Shown here piece after piece: positions 16,649 through 24,804 of a stretch of DNA of 64,000 nucleotides. The position numbers and the translations under genes are program-made. The stretch comes from Bacteroidales bacterium UBA3844 (lineage in GTDB: Bacteria; Bacteroidota; Bacteroidia; Bacteroidales; Paludibacteraceae). The stretch lies in NCBI GenBank assembly GCA_002392915.1, contig DGHQ01000004.1, positions 1 through 64,000 on the forward strand, read 5' to 3'. The notes below the pieces were generated by a model. That model did no database searches, had not been told where the DNA came from, and worked only from the letters and a program-made list of their open reading frames with translations. Numbering within the stretch: position 1 is the stretch's first letter; every line of letters starts with the position of its first letter.

Positions 16649-17512
16649 ATGATAATCGATATCGACGAGAATTCTGGCTTCTGCCCTGGAGTGGTGTCAG
16701 CGATCAAAAAAGCGGAGGATGAGCTTCTGCAAAACAACTCACTTTTCTGCTTGGGAGACATCGTGCACAACTCACGTGAAGTGGAAAGACTTACCGAACA
16801 AGGTCTGGAAACAATCGGTATTGACGAATTGCAGAAGCTGAAAGACACTCGTGTGCTCCTGCGTGCGCATGGAGAACCACCGTCGACATACGACTTGGCA
16901 AAAAAGAACAATATCTCCATCATCGACGCGACATGCCCAGTGGTTCTCGCCCTGCAACGCAAAATAAAGACTGCATACGAGAAACACGACAAGAAGAACA
17001 CACAGATCGTGATCTACGGCAAAGTGGGCCATGCGGAAGTGAACGGACTTGTAGGCCAGACAAACGGAACCGCAATCGTAGTGGAGAATCTGAACGATAT
17101 CGACAAAATTGATTTCACTAAAGATATCTGTCTATTTTCACAAACCACCAAAAGCATTGATGGGTTTAACGAAATAATAGCGGAGATCAAAAAAAAGAAA
17201 CACGATTGTATCAAATTTGAATATTTTGATACAATATGCAGACAAGTTGCTAATAGAATCCCAAAAATCATTAGTTTTGTCTCGAAATACGAACTCATTT
17301 ATTTTGTTTGTGGAAAGAAAAGCTCAAATGGCAAGGTGCTCTACGAACAATGCAAAAAGACAAATCCTACGACACTTCTGATTTCAGGAGTGGAAGATAT
17401 TGATTTGTCGGACATTAAAGGCAAAGAAAAAATCGGGATATGCGGTGCGACGTCAACACCAAAGTGGCAGATGGAAGCAGTCCGAGACTATATCTTGAAC
17501 GCTAACAAATAA
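16649..17512 (+). CDS. ispH: 4-hydroxy-3-methylbut-2-enyl diphosphate reductase
   Basis: This 287-aa [4Fe-4S] enzyme performs the last step of the MEP isoprenoid route, giving IPP and DMAPP. The three cluster cysteines are visible in NSGFCPGVV, IIDATCPVV and GICGATSTPKW; RAHGEPP and FSQTTKSID are also typical. An ATG at 16628 in frame would overlap cmk by 17 bases; I prefer 16649 because MIIDIDENSGFC aligns with the usual family start. pfkA follows 11 bases later. Confidence 0.94.
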   Translation: MIIDIDENSGFCPGVVSAIKKAEDELLQNNSLFCLGDIVHNSREVERLTEQGLETIGIDELQKLKDTRVLLRAHGEPPSTYDLAKKNNISIIDATCPVVLALQRKIKTAYEKHDKKNTQIVIYGKVGHAEVNGLVGQTNGTAIVVENLNDIDKIDFTKDICLFSQTTKSIDGFNEIIAEIKKKKHDCIKFEYFDTICRQVANRIPKIISFVSKYELIYFVCGKKSSNGKVLYEQCKKTNPTTLLISGVEDIDLSDIKGKEKIGICGATSTPKWQMEAVRDYILNANK

Positions 17513-17523
17513 ATACCAACACT

Positions 17524-18501
17524 ATGAAAATTAAGTGCATAGGCATTTTAACATCTGGAGGCGACGCTCCAGGAATGAACGCTGCAATCAGAGCGATCAC
17601 TCGTTCTGCTATCCACAACGGTATCCGTGTCAAAGGTATCTACAGAGGCTACAAGGGACTGATGATGGGAGAGATTAAGGAATTCCACACAGAAAGCGTC
17701 AGCAACATCATCCAACATGGAGGAACAATTCTTAAGAGCGCAAGGTGCCAAGAATTCCACACTCAGGAAGGAAGGCAGAAAGCCTACACTACCCTGCGGT
17801 CGGAAGGCATTGACGCATTAGTTGTATGTGGCGGAGACGGAACATTCACGGGAGCTCGTCTGTTCGCCCAAGAATTCGACATTCCAATCGTAGGTGTGCC
17901 ATGCACCATCGACAACGACTTGTCTGGCACAGATTACACAATAGGATACGACACCGCACTAAACACAATCGTGGATGCGGTGGACAAGATCAAAGATACA
18001 GCCAACTCACACGAACGCTTGTTTTTCATTGAGGTCATGGGGCGCGACGCAGGTTATCTCGCATTGAACGGTGCGATCGCCACAGGAGCGGAGGCTGCCA
18101 TCATACCTGAAATCGAAACTGGAATAGACCAGCTTGAGGCTTTCATCTCAAGAGGATTCAGAAAGTCGAAAAACAGCAGTATAGTGCTTGTTGCGGAAAG
18201 CGACATCACTGGTGGAGCGATAGGTGTCGCAGAACGTCTGAAGAAAGAGCATCCTGAGTATGAGGCCCGCATAACAATCCTTGGACACATCCAGAGAGGA
18301 GGCACTCCTACAGCGGCAGACCGTATACTGGCCACACGTCTTGGGGCTGCGGCCATCGACGCACTTATTGATGAGCAGAGAAATATAATGGTGGGAGTAG
18401 TGAACGACCGCGTCGTCTACGTACCATTCAACAAAGCCATCAAACACGAGAAGAAGATGGACACTTCTCTATTATCTGTTCTGAAAGTTGTTTCAAATTA
18501 A
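17524..18501 (+). CDS. pfkA: 6-phosphofructokinase
   Basis: This 325-aa glycolytic enzyme shows TSGGDAPGMNAAIRA, YKGLMMGEI, VVCGGDGTFTGARLF, PCTIDNDLSGTDYTIGYDTALNT with the catalytic aspartates, VMGRDAGYLAL and GHIQRGGTPTAADRI. The GGDG motif argues for ATP rather than PPi as donor. The residue before TIDND is cysteine rather than the glycine of ATP enzymes or the lysine of PPi enzymes, which is unusual. Length is normal. It closes the porQ-cmk-ispH-pfkA run. Confidence 0.94.
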   Translation: MKIKCIGILTSGGDAPGMNAAIRAITRSAIHNGIRVKGIYRGYKGLMMGEIKEFHTESVSNIIQHGGTILKSARCQEFHTQEGRQKAYTTLRSEGIDALVVCGGDGTFTGARLFAQEFDIPIVGVPCTIDNDLSGTDYTIGYDTALNTIVDAVDKIKDTANSHERLFFIEVMGRDAGYLALNGAIATGAEAAIIPEIETGIDQLEAFISRGFRKSKNSSIVLVAESDITGGAIGVAERLKKEHPEYEARITILGHIQRGGTPTAADRILATRLGAAAIDALIDEQRNIMVGVVNDRVVYVPFNKAIKHEKKMDTSLLSVLKVVSN

Positions 18502-18510
18502 TTATACAAG

Positions 18511-19008
18511 ATGAAAAAAAATCTTTTTTTCCTTATGCTTATAGGAGCAATGGCATCATGTGGCAATGCACCTCAGAACAACGAGAACAATGAGGCGATT
18601 GACCTTGATTCATCAGCCGTAACGGTTTCTGATGAAACAGCCGGAGTAGACGCGCGTCCTGTGCCATTCGAGGCACTTGATGGCAAGTGGATGATTAAGT
18701 CAGCAAAAAGTGTAGCTGTCGCAGAAGGAGACACTTCAGCGTATGTTATCCTTAACGTTGCTGAAAAGACAATCAACGCAACTGCAGGTTGCAACTCAAT
18801 CTTTGGAGCGATCAACAGAAATGGTCGCACAGCCAATTCTTTGGCATTTGAGAATATGGGAGCCACTAAAATGATGTGTCCGGACAAAGACTCTCTTGAG
18901 ATGGCCCTGATCGACGCACTCAACAACACTCGTTCTTTCACTCTGTCTAACGGAGAACTTACATTCAGCAACGAGAAAGATGAGGTTGTGCTAAAAGCTG
19001 CAAAATAA
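18511..19008 (+). CDS. META-domain lipoprotein (HslJ-like)
   Basis: The 165-aa protein starts with a lipoprotein signal (IGAMASC) and a linker rich in N, E and D. Residues about 55-160 form a META domain: LDGKWMIKSAKS, YVILNVAEKTINATAGCNSIFGAI, FENMGATKMMCPD and LSNGELTFSNEKDEVVL, the standard strand pattern of HslJ-type proteins. Its exact role is unknown; relatives are linked to envelope stress and heat resistance. It lies 9 bases after pfkA and is followed by a terminator. Confidence 0.85.
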   Translation: MKKNLFFLMLIGAMASCGNAPQNNENNEAIDLDSSAVTVSDETAGVDARPVPFEALDGKWMIKSAKSVAVAEGDTSAYVILNVAEKTINATAGCNSIFGAINRNGRTANSLAFENMGATKMMCPDKDSLEMALIDALNNTRSFTLSNGELTFSNEKDEVVLKAAK

Positions 19009-19033
19009 GATCATAATTCATAAAGCATAATTT

Positions 19034-19066
19034 GGGAGACGTGGGGAATCACGTCTCCTTTTTATT
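19034..19066 (+). terminator. Terminator after the META lipoprotein gene
   Basis: GGAGACGTG pairs with CACGTCTCC around GGGAAT, then TTTTTATTC. It ends the long plus-strand run. Confidence 0.85.
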
Positions 19067-19141
19067 CTTTTTTCGGCTCTTTCAGCACCACACTGTATTC
19101 CCCACTCTTTCTTGCACGCATCTTGTGAGGTATGTAGCCAT
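19062..19141 (-). pseudogene. C-terminal remnant of a CarboxypepD_reg-like gene
   Basis: The minus strand encodes YIPHKMRARKSGEYSVVL, then KEPKKE and a stop, nearly the same as the C-terminus of the gene at 21664-21963 (YIPHKMRARKSEEYNVVLKE). DNA identity is high from 19070 to 19129 and stops abruptly at the dispersed-repeat sequence AATCCTCATTTATAACAC. This looks like a duplicated copy whose 5' part has been lost at that junction. Plus-strand bases 19062-19066 are shared with the META gene terminator. Confidence 0.7.
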
Positions 19142-19225
19142 TTGGAATCCTCATTTATAACACTCCAACTATCATTTCTCCCACTCTATAATACTTCTAT
19201 TTCTCTGAATTGACGTTATATTACT
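19142..19225. repeat. Fragment of the dispersed repeat flank (copy F)
   Basis: AATCCTCATTTATAACACTCCAACTATCATTT at 19147 onward resembles 572-603, and CTGAATTGACGTTATATTA near 19205 resembles 366-384, the two ends of the stretch around copy A in opposite order. No gene is seen. Confidence 0.5.
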
Positions 19226-19229
19226 AAAT

Positions 19230-19258
19230 CAAAAAGGCGGATAGTTCCGCCTTTTTGA
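19230..19258. terminator. Bidirectional terminator downstream of the 745-aa surface protein gene
   Basis: AAAAAGGCGG pairs perfectly with CCGCCTTTTT around ATAGTT; it lies 29 bases past the minus-strand stop at 19287. Confidence 0.85.
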
Positions 19259-19286
19259 AATCACTCAAAGCATACTTTATATACTT

Positions 19287-21524
19287 TTACTTAACATATA
19301 CAACCTTTTCTCCATTTATCACGTAAATTCCAGAATCTAAACCATCAAAAGCATACTTATATTCAACTTTACTCTTCAACAAAACACCATTTATACTATA
19401 CAAGTCGACTAACTCATTTTGGTCAGCAACAATGTTTCTAACATCATCATTATCATGTACTTTAAGTTGCAGAACTATCACTTCTTCCTGACCACTAACA
19501 TCATAAGTACATAATACAGTGTATTTTGCGTCATGAGAAGGGCTCACTTCTGCCTCCAGTTTTCCATTCCTTATATTTTTTAATAATATTTCATTGTCTC
19601 CATCAACTGTCGTTTCTATCACCTTGAGCATAAATTTCTCTGGATGAAGCAATTTGCCTGTACCTGTTGTATCAACGATAATCTTAGTTGACTCACCCTC
19701 ACGTATTTCAGTTTTCTCCAACTCTGCAGTAATCTGTAGTTTCGCATCTACAAGGATCATGATATAAGTCTCCGCTTTGCAGTAATCCTTGTTCTCCGCC
19801 ACGATGTGCAGGCTGTAGTCAGTATCGACGGGGTCGATCGTCAGGCTTGTTCCGCTGTGGCTGAAGCCGGTGTTGATGTCGCTGCTCCATCTGACGTCTG
19901 ACTCGATGTCGGAGGCCGTCGCTGGAACCTTGAACTCAAGACTGATTTCTTGTGAATTTCCATTCACCACCTCATATCTCTTCTCGTACGAGTTTTCGTC
20001 GAACTTCACGTATGGTTTTACCGTAAGATTTCCACCCAGAGCAATTTTGTCATCGTAACGACAGCCCGCAGAATACAGTGTGTAGGAGTATACTCCACTG
20101 TCTTCTGGTTTGACAGGGTCAAGCAAAAGCTTCGTGTCTGTCGCCCCGACAATGGTTAAACCGTCCTTTTGCCACTCAATCTTTGGTTTTGGACCTTTAA
20201 TATCAATAATCTCCGCACCCCACACTTCGTTCTCGCAGATAGTCATAGAAGAGTTTGTCGCATTCGCTGTGTTACTGTAGTCTATAATCGAGAAATCGAA
20301 CTTGACAGGACATCCGTTGATGTATGATAATGTGTATTTGCCCTCTCCAAGGCTCAGCGTCGCTTCTCCGTCTGTCTCAGAGCTGAACGCGCCTGTTTCA
20401 GACGACGCTCCGCTCAGCTCGTAGCCCGTGTTGTCCTTGTTGGCGACGCCCGTCAGCTTCACCTCCACTTTGCCGCCGCAAGATAAGAACTCTATGTCAC
20501 TAGCCGAGATAACACTCTCCTTAGTCTCAGTGTTTTTGTCCTCTGAGAACGCTATTTTTCCTATAAGAGGTGCCGCTCCTACATTTATCATGTGAGTAGT
20601 TTTGACCGCTCTTGAACCATTACATGCGTCACTCGAAACTTCCAACATCACCTTCATTACCTCACCTGCAACATTAAGGCCTTCAGTTCCTGTATTGTAT
20701 GTCTTTTGATCACCTGTCTCAGAGTTGGCGTCGTTCGTCCATGAGTAGCGCACGTCGCTCCCATTCAGTCCGCCGCCCACTGTCACGTAGGCGTCAAGGT
20801 CGACGCTCACGCCAGGACAGGTCCTGTCTGAGCCCATGATCTCAGCGTCAAGCTCGTGGAACACCACATTCAGGTCTTCCGGCATTGACACGCATTTCTC
20901 CTCGTCCGCTGTCCCCTTATTTATGATATACCATCCCTGCACCTCGTACAAGCCACCTTCTGTCACTGCGTCTGGAGACATGATCATGCCTTGGCTGAGA
21001 TCAGAATAATAGTATGTATAATCACAACCTTCTATGTCTATTTCGAACATTTCCGAAAGTTTCTGAATTTCTCCTTTACACTTTGGTGTTGGCACATACG
21101 TATTTATTTTTGGTAAGGAGTAAATCGTTACGGTTACCGGAACTGGTGCACTCTGCTCATATGGCTTGGTCGTACTACTGGCCAGTCGCTGCAACACGTA
21201 ATATTTGTACGTAGTCTCTTTGCTTCCGCTCTCCGCCTTCTGGATGCTTGGAGAAAGCTCAATCTCGCTGTACTCCTGGCTCTCGTCCATCGTACCGTCC
21301 GCGTTGCTCTTGTACCAAACAAGTTTAAAATCTGAATCTGTAAATCCATAATAAGTTGTAATCTTTGCATCTATTGATCCTGTCAAACGTGGTGAATTTT
21401 CACATACAGAAAGATTTTTCACTGTTGGTACAGGATATACTGAAATTTCATCAGATTTAACAATAGACGCAAAACACATTAAAATAAGGCTTAAAACAAA
21501 ACCATTGATTTTTATGAAATCCAT
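19287..21524 (-). CDS. Large secreted multi-domain surface protein with probable T9SS sorting tail
   Basis: This 745-aa protein has a signal peptide (VLSLILMCFASIVKS) and repeated Ig/PKD-like beta modules, seen as SVCENSPRLTGSI, CPGVSVDLDAYVTVGG and ICENEVWGAEIIDIKGPKP followed by PKIEWQKDGLTIVGATDTKL. The last 70 residues (ELVDLYSINGVLLKS...LDSGIYVINGEKVVYVK) fit the type A sorting domain of type IX secretion: a short beta fold ending in GIY, NG and a basic-aromatic end. So it is probably exported by T9SS and anchored outside. Some stretches (about 19800-19920, 20380-20480, 20740-20830) are clearly richer in G+C than the rest, suggesting mosaic origin. Confidence 0.72.
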   Translation of the reverse strand: MDFIKINGFVLSLILMCFASIVKSDEISVYPVPTVKNLSVCENSPRLTGSIDAKITTYYGFTDSDFKLVWYKSNADGTMDESQEYSEIELSPSIQKAESGSKETTYKYYVLQRLASSTTKPYEQSAPVPVTVTIYSLPKINTYVPTPKCKGEIQKLSEMFEIDIEGCDYTYYYSDLSQGMIMSPDAVTEGGLYEVQGWYIINKGTADEEKCVSMPEDLNVVFHELDAEIMGSDRTCPGVSVDLDAYVTVGGGLNGSDVRYSWTNDANSETGDQKTYNTGTEGLNVAGEVMKVMLEVSSDACNGSRAVKTTHMINVGAAPLIGKIAFSEDKNTETKESVISASDIEFLSCGGKVEVKLTGVANKDNTGYELSGASSETGAFSSETDGEATLSLGEGKYTLSYINGCPVKFDFSIIDYSNTANATNSSMTICENEVWGAEIIDIKGPKPKIEWQKDGLTIVGATDTKLLLDPVKPEDSGVYSYTLYSAGCRYDDKIALGGNLTVKPYVKFDENSYEKRYEVVNGNSQEISLEFKVPATASDIESDVRWSSDINTGFSHSGTSLTIDPVDTDYSLHIVAENKDYCKAETYIMILVDAKLQITAELEKTEIREGESTKIIVDTTGTGKLLHPEKFMLKVIETTVDGDNEILLKNIRNGKLEAEVSPSHDAKYTVLCTYDVSGQEEVIVLQLKVHDNDDVRNIVADQNELVDLYSINGVLLKSKVEYKYAFDGLDSGIYVINGEKVVYVK

Positions 21525-21555
21525 CTCTTTTTTATTTATACAAACATTACGAATG

Positions 21556-21563
21556 CAAAATTA
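21556..21563 (-). promoter_or_regulatory. -7 box TAATTTTG before the 745-aa gene
   Basis: The minus strand reads TAATTTTGC, an exact consensus match 32 bases upstream of the ATG at 21524. Confidence 0.5.
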
Positions 21564-21663
21564 ATTATAAAAGTTCACCAATAAACCACAATTTTCATTC
21601 TCATTTTGGGAATTTAATAAACATTAACATTTCATACAACATACTTATATTTTTATATTATAG

Positions 21664-21963
21664 TCAATAAGTTTTCGGTTCTTTCAGCACCACATTGTAT
21701 TCCTCACTCTTTCTTGCTCGCATCTTGTGAGGGATGTAGTGCGACCAGAGAAACCACACTTTTTTGCGTCGTTTCACCTTGATATCATACTTCCCATTCA
21801 CATCCGCCATAATCTTCAGATTGCAATCCTGCACCACTATATCCGTGAACGAAAGCGGTGCCCCCGTCGTGTCGGTGACTATGCCATAAAGATGAATCTC
21901 TTTACGCGCATAGACATTGCTGACGCAAAACAATGCGATAAATATGGATATGATTGATTTCAT
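21664..21963 (-). CDS. Small secreted CarboxypepD_reg-like protein
   Basis: The 99-aa protein has a signal peptide (ISIFIALFCVSNVYA) followed by a single CarboxypepD_reg-like beta domain: IHLYGIVTDTTGAPLSFTDIVVQDCN, then ADVNGKYDIKVKRRKKVWF. Such domains usually begin TonB-dependent receptors; here it stands alone. The C-terminus (YIPHKMRARKSEEYNVVLKE) recurs as a broken copy at 19062-19141. Its function is unknown; it may bind a surface partner. It lies upstream of the 745-aa gene on the same strand. Confidence 0.7.
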   Translation of the reverse strand: MKSIISIFIALFCVSNVYARKEIHLYGIVTDTTGAPLSFTDIVVQDCNLKIMADVNGKYDIKVKRRKKVWFLWSHYIPHKMRARKSEEYNVVLKEPKTY

Positions 21964-22042
21964 TGGAATACGTTGATAAAAAACGAGAATATATCAAAAA
22001 TATAACCCCTAAAGGGGTAATGAATGTAATCCGTCAATTCTA

Positions 22043-22117
22043 CCAATATCAAACGTCTACGACGTATGGGATTTGCTGTTTTTTTTCATTTGCCAATATC
22101 AAACGTCTACGACGTAT
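22043..22117. repeat. Two 25-bp direct repeats separated by 25 bp
   Basis: CCAATATCAAACGTCTACGACGTAT occurs at 22043-22067 and 22093-22117. Each copy contains the imperfect palindrome ACGTC-TAC-GACGT. A further palindrome ACCCCTAAAGGGGT lies at 22006-22019. Only two units exist and no cas genes are near. Confidence 0.75.
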
Positions 22118-22179
22118 TACAGAAAAATGCCTCAGATGTATTTCCCAACAATTACGAATTAGGAATTACGAATTATAAT

Positions 22180-23463
22180 TTATTTTTTCTTCTTTTTTGT
22201 CTCTCTATCCTTTTCATTCTTTTCAATCTGCTTCTGGATCTTGTAATCCTTCACAAAACCTTCGGCAATCCACTTTGCCATCGCCTCTCGATTGCTTGTA
22301 CGAATGAAACGCTGCTGATCCTGCAGATTCTGAATATTGCCAAGTTCAAAGAATATCGACGGTGGATTTGTCTCTGTCAACACAAACAGGTCTCGTCGGC
22401 TTACCGTGCCCTCGAATCCACGGTTTGGCTGATGCTGCGCGTATTTGTCCTCCAATGTTGTACGGATACTTTCGGCTGTCATCTTTCCCTTTTTGCTTCC
22501 CTTGGCATGGTAAAGGAAAATATCGATTCTTTTTCTCTCGCTTCGGCTGTCGAGATGGATGAACACTGCTCGACGGTAACCTTTATCATCTTTCTTATAC
22601 AACGCATTTATCTTGTCGCAACGTTGTCTTAGACGCTTTACCTGATCTAGAGGAATCGGCGTTCCCATACAGGTCTCACGTCGGGATGACTGCAAAAACT
22701 GGTCGTCACGTATTCCGTCTACTTTATCCTGAATGATGAAATGGACCTTCGCTCCTCGCATCATCAATTGTCTGCCAAGACGAAGTATCACATCATAGGC
22801 ATACTCATCTTCATGCAGTTCATGACCGGCGTACATGCCGATCGCACCTGGATCCGGCCCACCATGCCCAGAAACCAGATAGAAAACAGCACCGTCCAAC
22901 TCCTTGCTCGTGACAGGCACTCTTTCATAATCCTTTCCAAACAATTTCTCTATCACATCACTCTTCTGAGGCTTCAACGGCACTTGGTCTTTCGCCACAG
23001 GGGCTGTCTCAGGCTCGATGTCGTCAATAGTAGGAATCTTATAGTATACTCCCGTCAACAGAGACGCATCTTTTCCAAATCGTCCCTGATTGACATCCAT
23101 GAAGACGTCTCGCAAATCCTTGGTATTCAAGCCTACACGAGCATAAAACGCCCATAAGCCTTCTCCCTCCAGTGGGCAAACATGATCTTTGACCGTAACT
23201 TTCTTTATCTTTTTTGTCGTGTCGACGGTGGAGACATCTCCAGCATGTGGAATTTTATAATACACTCCCGTCAACAAAGAGGAATCTTTACCGAATTTTC
23301 CTTTATTGAGAGCAAAAAATTGATCGCGAAGCTCTTTTGTATTCAGACCGACGCGAGCATAGAACGCCCACAGACCTTCACCCTCCAACGGGCAAACCTT
23401 AGTCTGGGCAAACGAAGAGGCCGCAAACCACAAAACGAATATTGCAGAAATCAGTCTCTCCAT
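22180..23463 (-). CDS. N-acetylmuramoyl-L-alanine amidase with duplicated N-terminal module
   Basis: This 427-aa protein has a signal peptide (to FAQ) and two nearly identical modules of about 50 residues (about 22-72 and 93-146), each starting VCPLEGEGLWAFYARVGLN and ending SLLTGVYYKIP; they probably bind peptidoglycan or a partner. The C-terminal half is an Amidase_3 zinc enzyme: VSGHGGPDPGAIG (zinc His), the Glu in HELHEDEYAYDVI, VFIHLDSR (zinc His) and FFELGNIQN (catalytic Glu). It would cleave the stem peptide from MurNAc in the periplasm. The tail is lysine and glutamate rich. mnmA lies immediately upstream (3-base gap), so it is likely co-transcribed. Confidence 0.9.
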   Translation of the reverse strand: MERLISAIFVLWFAASSFAQTKVCPLEGEGLWAFYARVGLNTKELRDQFFALNKGKFGKDSSLLTGVYYKIPHAGDVSTVDTTKKIKKVTVKDHVCPLEGEGLWAFYARVGLNTKDLRDVFMDVNQGRFGKDASLLTGVYYKIPTIDDIEPETAPVAKDQVPLKPQKSDVIEKLFGKDYERVPVTSKELDGAVFYLVSGHGGPDPGAIGMYAGHELHEDEYAYDVILRLGRQLMMRGAKVHFIIQDKVDGIRDDQFLQSSRRETCMGTPIPLDQVKRLRQRCDKINALYKKDDKGYRRAVFIHLDSRSERKRIDIFLYHAKGSKKGKMTAESIRTTLEDKYAQHQPNRGFEGTVSRRDLFVLTETNPPSIFFELGNIQNLQDQQRFIRTSNREAMAKWIAEGFVKDYKIQKQIEKNEKDRETKKKKK

Positions 23464-23466
23464 CTT

Positions 23467-24546
23467 TTACAATTGCAATCGTATTTCGCCACTTCCGTAG
23501 CATTTATTACCATCCTGATCATAGATCACTCCAAACTGACCTGGAGCAATGCCCTGAATCGGCTCCGAACTCTCCACGTTCAGATCAATTCCATTGTCTG
23601 CCAAACGAAGTTTTCCGCTCTTCAGCATCTCGGTGTGACGGATCTTAAACTTGATATCGTACACTTCCCCAGCCTTCCACGGATGTTCCGACAAAGTGAG
23701 ATGGTTGAACGCAGTGACAGTGAAATTATTGCCGTAGATTCCTCCCTTCTGCTCACAACGAGAGACATACACCACATTGTCGTCAATGTCCTTGTCGACA
23801 ACAAACCACGGTCCGCCACTCAATCCAAGTCCCTTACGCTGGCCTATAGTGTGGTACCAGAAACCTTTATGTTTTCCGAGGATTTTTCCACTCTCTCTGT
23901 CGACGATATTACCCTCTTTCTCCCCGACTATATTTTTCAGGAAGTCATTGTACTTGAACTTTCCAAGAAAACATATTCCCTGGCTATCTTTTCTGTATGC
24001 ACTGGGAAGACGGGATTCCTGGGCGATTCTACGTACTTCACTCTTCATCATGTCACCGATCGGGAACATCGACTTAGCGATCTGTTTCTGTGAGAGTTGC
24101 GACAAGAAATCAGTCTGGTCCTTCACTGGATCAGGAGCTGTGCAAAGCCACGTCAAGCCACCCTCTCTCACCGCTCTCGCATAATGGCCAGTGGCTGTGA
24201 AATCGTACTGATAGCCCACTCTCTCCTCGAACATACCGAACTTGATGAGTTTGTTGCACATCACATCCGGATTAGGCGTAAGTCCACGCATAACCTTCTC
24301 CTTGGCATAGCCGACAACGTTTTCCCAATACTCCTTATGAAGATTCACGACATCAAACTGCAAACCGTATTTTTTTGCAATCATAGTTGAGATCATGATA
24401 TCATCATCCATGGAGCAATCAGACAAACCGTCGCATCCACCACCTATCTGGATATAAAATAAATCCGGTTTGATTCCTTGTTCGCATAACTGATGTACGA
24501 CAACAGAACTGTCGACGCCACCAGATATAAGAGTAGCTATATTCAT
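23467..24546 (-). CDS. mnmA: tRNA 2-thiouridylase
   Basis: This 359-aa enzyme adds sulfur to uridine 34 of Lys, Glu and Gln tRNAs. It shows the PP-loop LISGGVDSSVVVHQL, the NPDVMCNKLIKFG segment with catalytic cysteine, TATGHYAR, KDQTDFLSQL, the second cysteine in DSQGICFLG, and a C-terminal beta domain (GAPGQF-type IAPGQFGVIYD). The insertion GGGCDGLSDCSMDDDI near the N-terminus resembles the variant seen in Bacteroidota that carry two mnmA copies; that is recalled, not tested. The -7 box TATTTTTG lies at 24567-24574 on the minus strand. Confidence 0.92.
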   Translation of the reverse strand: MNIATLISGGVDSSVVVHQLCEQGIKPDLFYIQIGGGCDGLSDCSMDDDIMISTMIAKKYGLQFDVVNLHKEYWENVVGYAKEKVMRGLTPNPDVMCNKLIKFGMFEERVGYQYDFTATGHYARAVREGGLTWLCTAPDPVKDQTDFLSQLSQKQIAKSMFPIGDMMKSEVRRIAQESRLPSAYRKDSQGICFLGKFKYNDFLKNIVGEKEGNIVDRESGKILGKHKGFWYHTIGQRKGLGLSGGPWFVVDKDIDDNVVYVSRCEQKGGIYGNNFTVTAFNHLTLSEHPWKAGEVYDIKFKIRHTEMLKSGKLRLADNGIDLNVESSEPIQGIAPGQFGVIYDQDGNKCYGSGEIRLQL

Positions 24547-24566
24547 ACGTTCTTTGTTATTCCCTA

Positions 24567-24574
24567 CAAAAATA
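24567..24574 (-). promoter_or_regulatory. mnmA promoter, -7 box TATTTTTG
   Basis: An exact TAnnTTTG match on the minus strand, 21 bases before the mnmA ATG. Confidence 0.5.
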
Positions 24575-24657
24575 CAAATTTTATGGGAAAAAATGAATAT
24601 GAGACAAGAATAAAAAATATTGATATTCGATATTTAATATCTTGTAGAAACTAATAT

Positions 24658-24804
24658 TCATTCTTTCTCATCATAAGCAGTACCTTCAATACGCTCAGGT
24701 TCTGCTTTCAACTCTGTAGCATGGAAATAATGTTGAAGCATTTGTTGCCATTATTGTAGATCGAATGGATGCTGAAATATATGTCGAAGTGTTTCTTTGC
24801 TATA
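24658..24804 (-). pseudogene. Decayed coding fragment after the DUF1016 gene (possible R-M methylase N-terminus)
   Basis: In the same frame as the DUF1016 gene and directly after its stop, the minus strand reads SKETLRHIFQHPFDLQ, a stop, then WQQMLQHYFHATELKAEPER and IEGTAYDEKE, and stops at 24658. The composition is protein-like. It recalls the N-terminus of Eco57I-type restriction-modification proteins of Bacteroidota, which often travel with DUF1016 nucleases; that resemblance is from memory and weak. No start codon remains. Confidence 0.4.

Noticed and set aside
22043..22117. Two 25-bp repeats with a 25-bp spacer, as in a CRISPR array
   Set aside because: Only two units, no cas genes in the window, and similar repeated stretches are known to me as common intergenic repeats in Bacteroidales.
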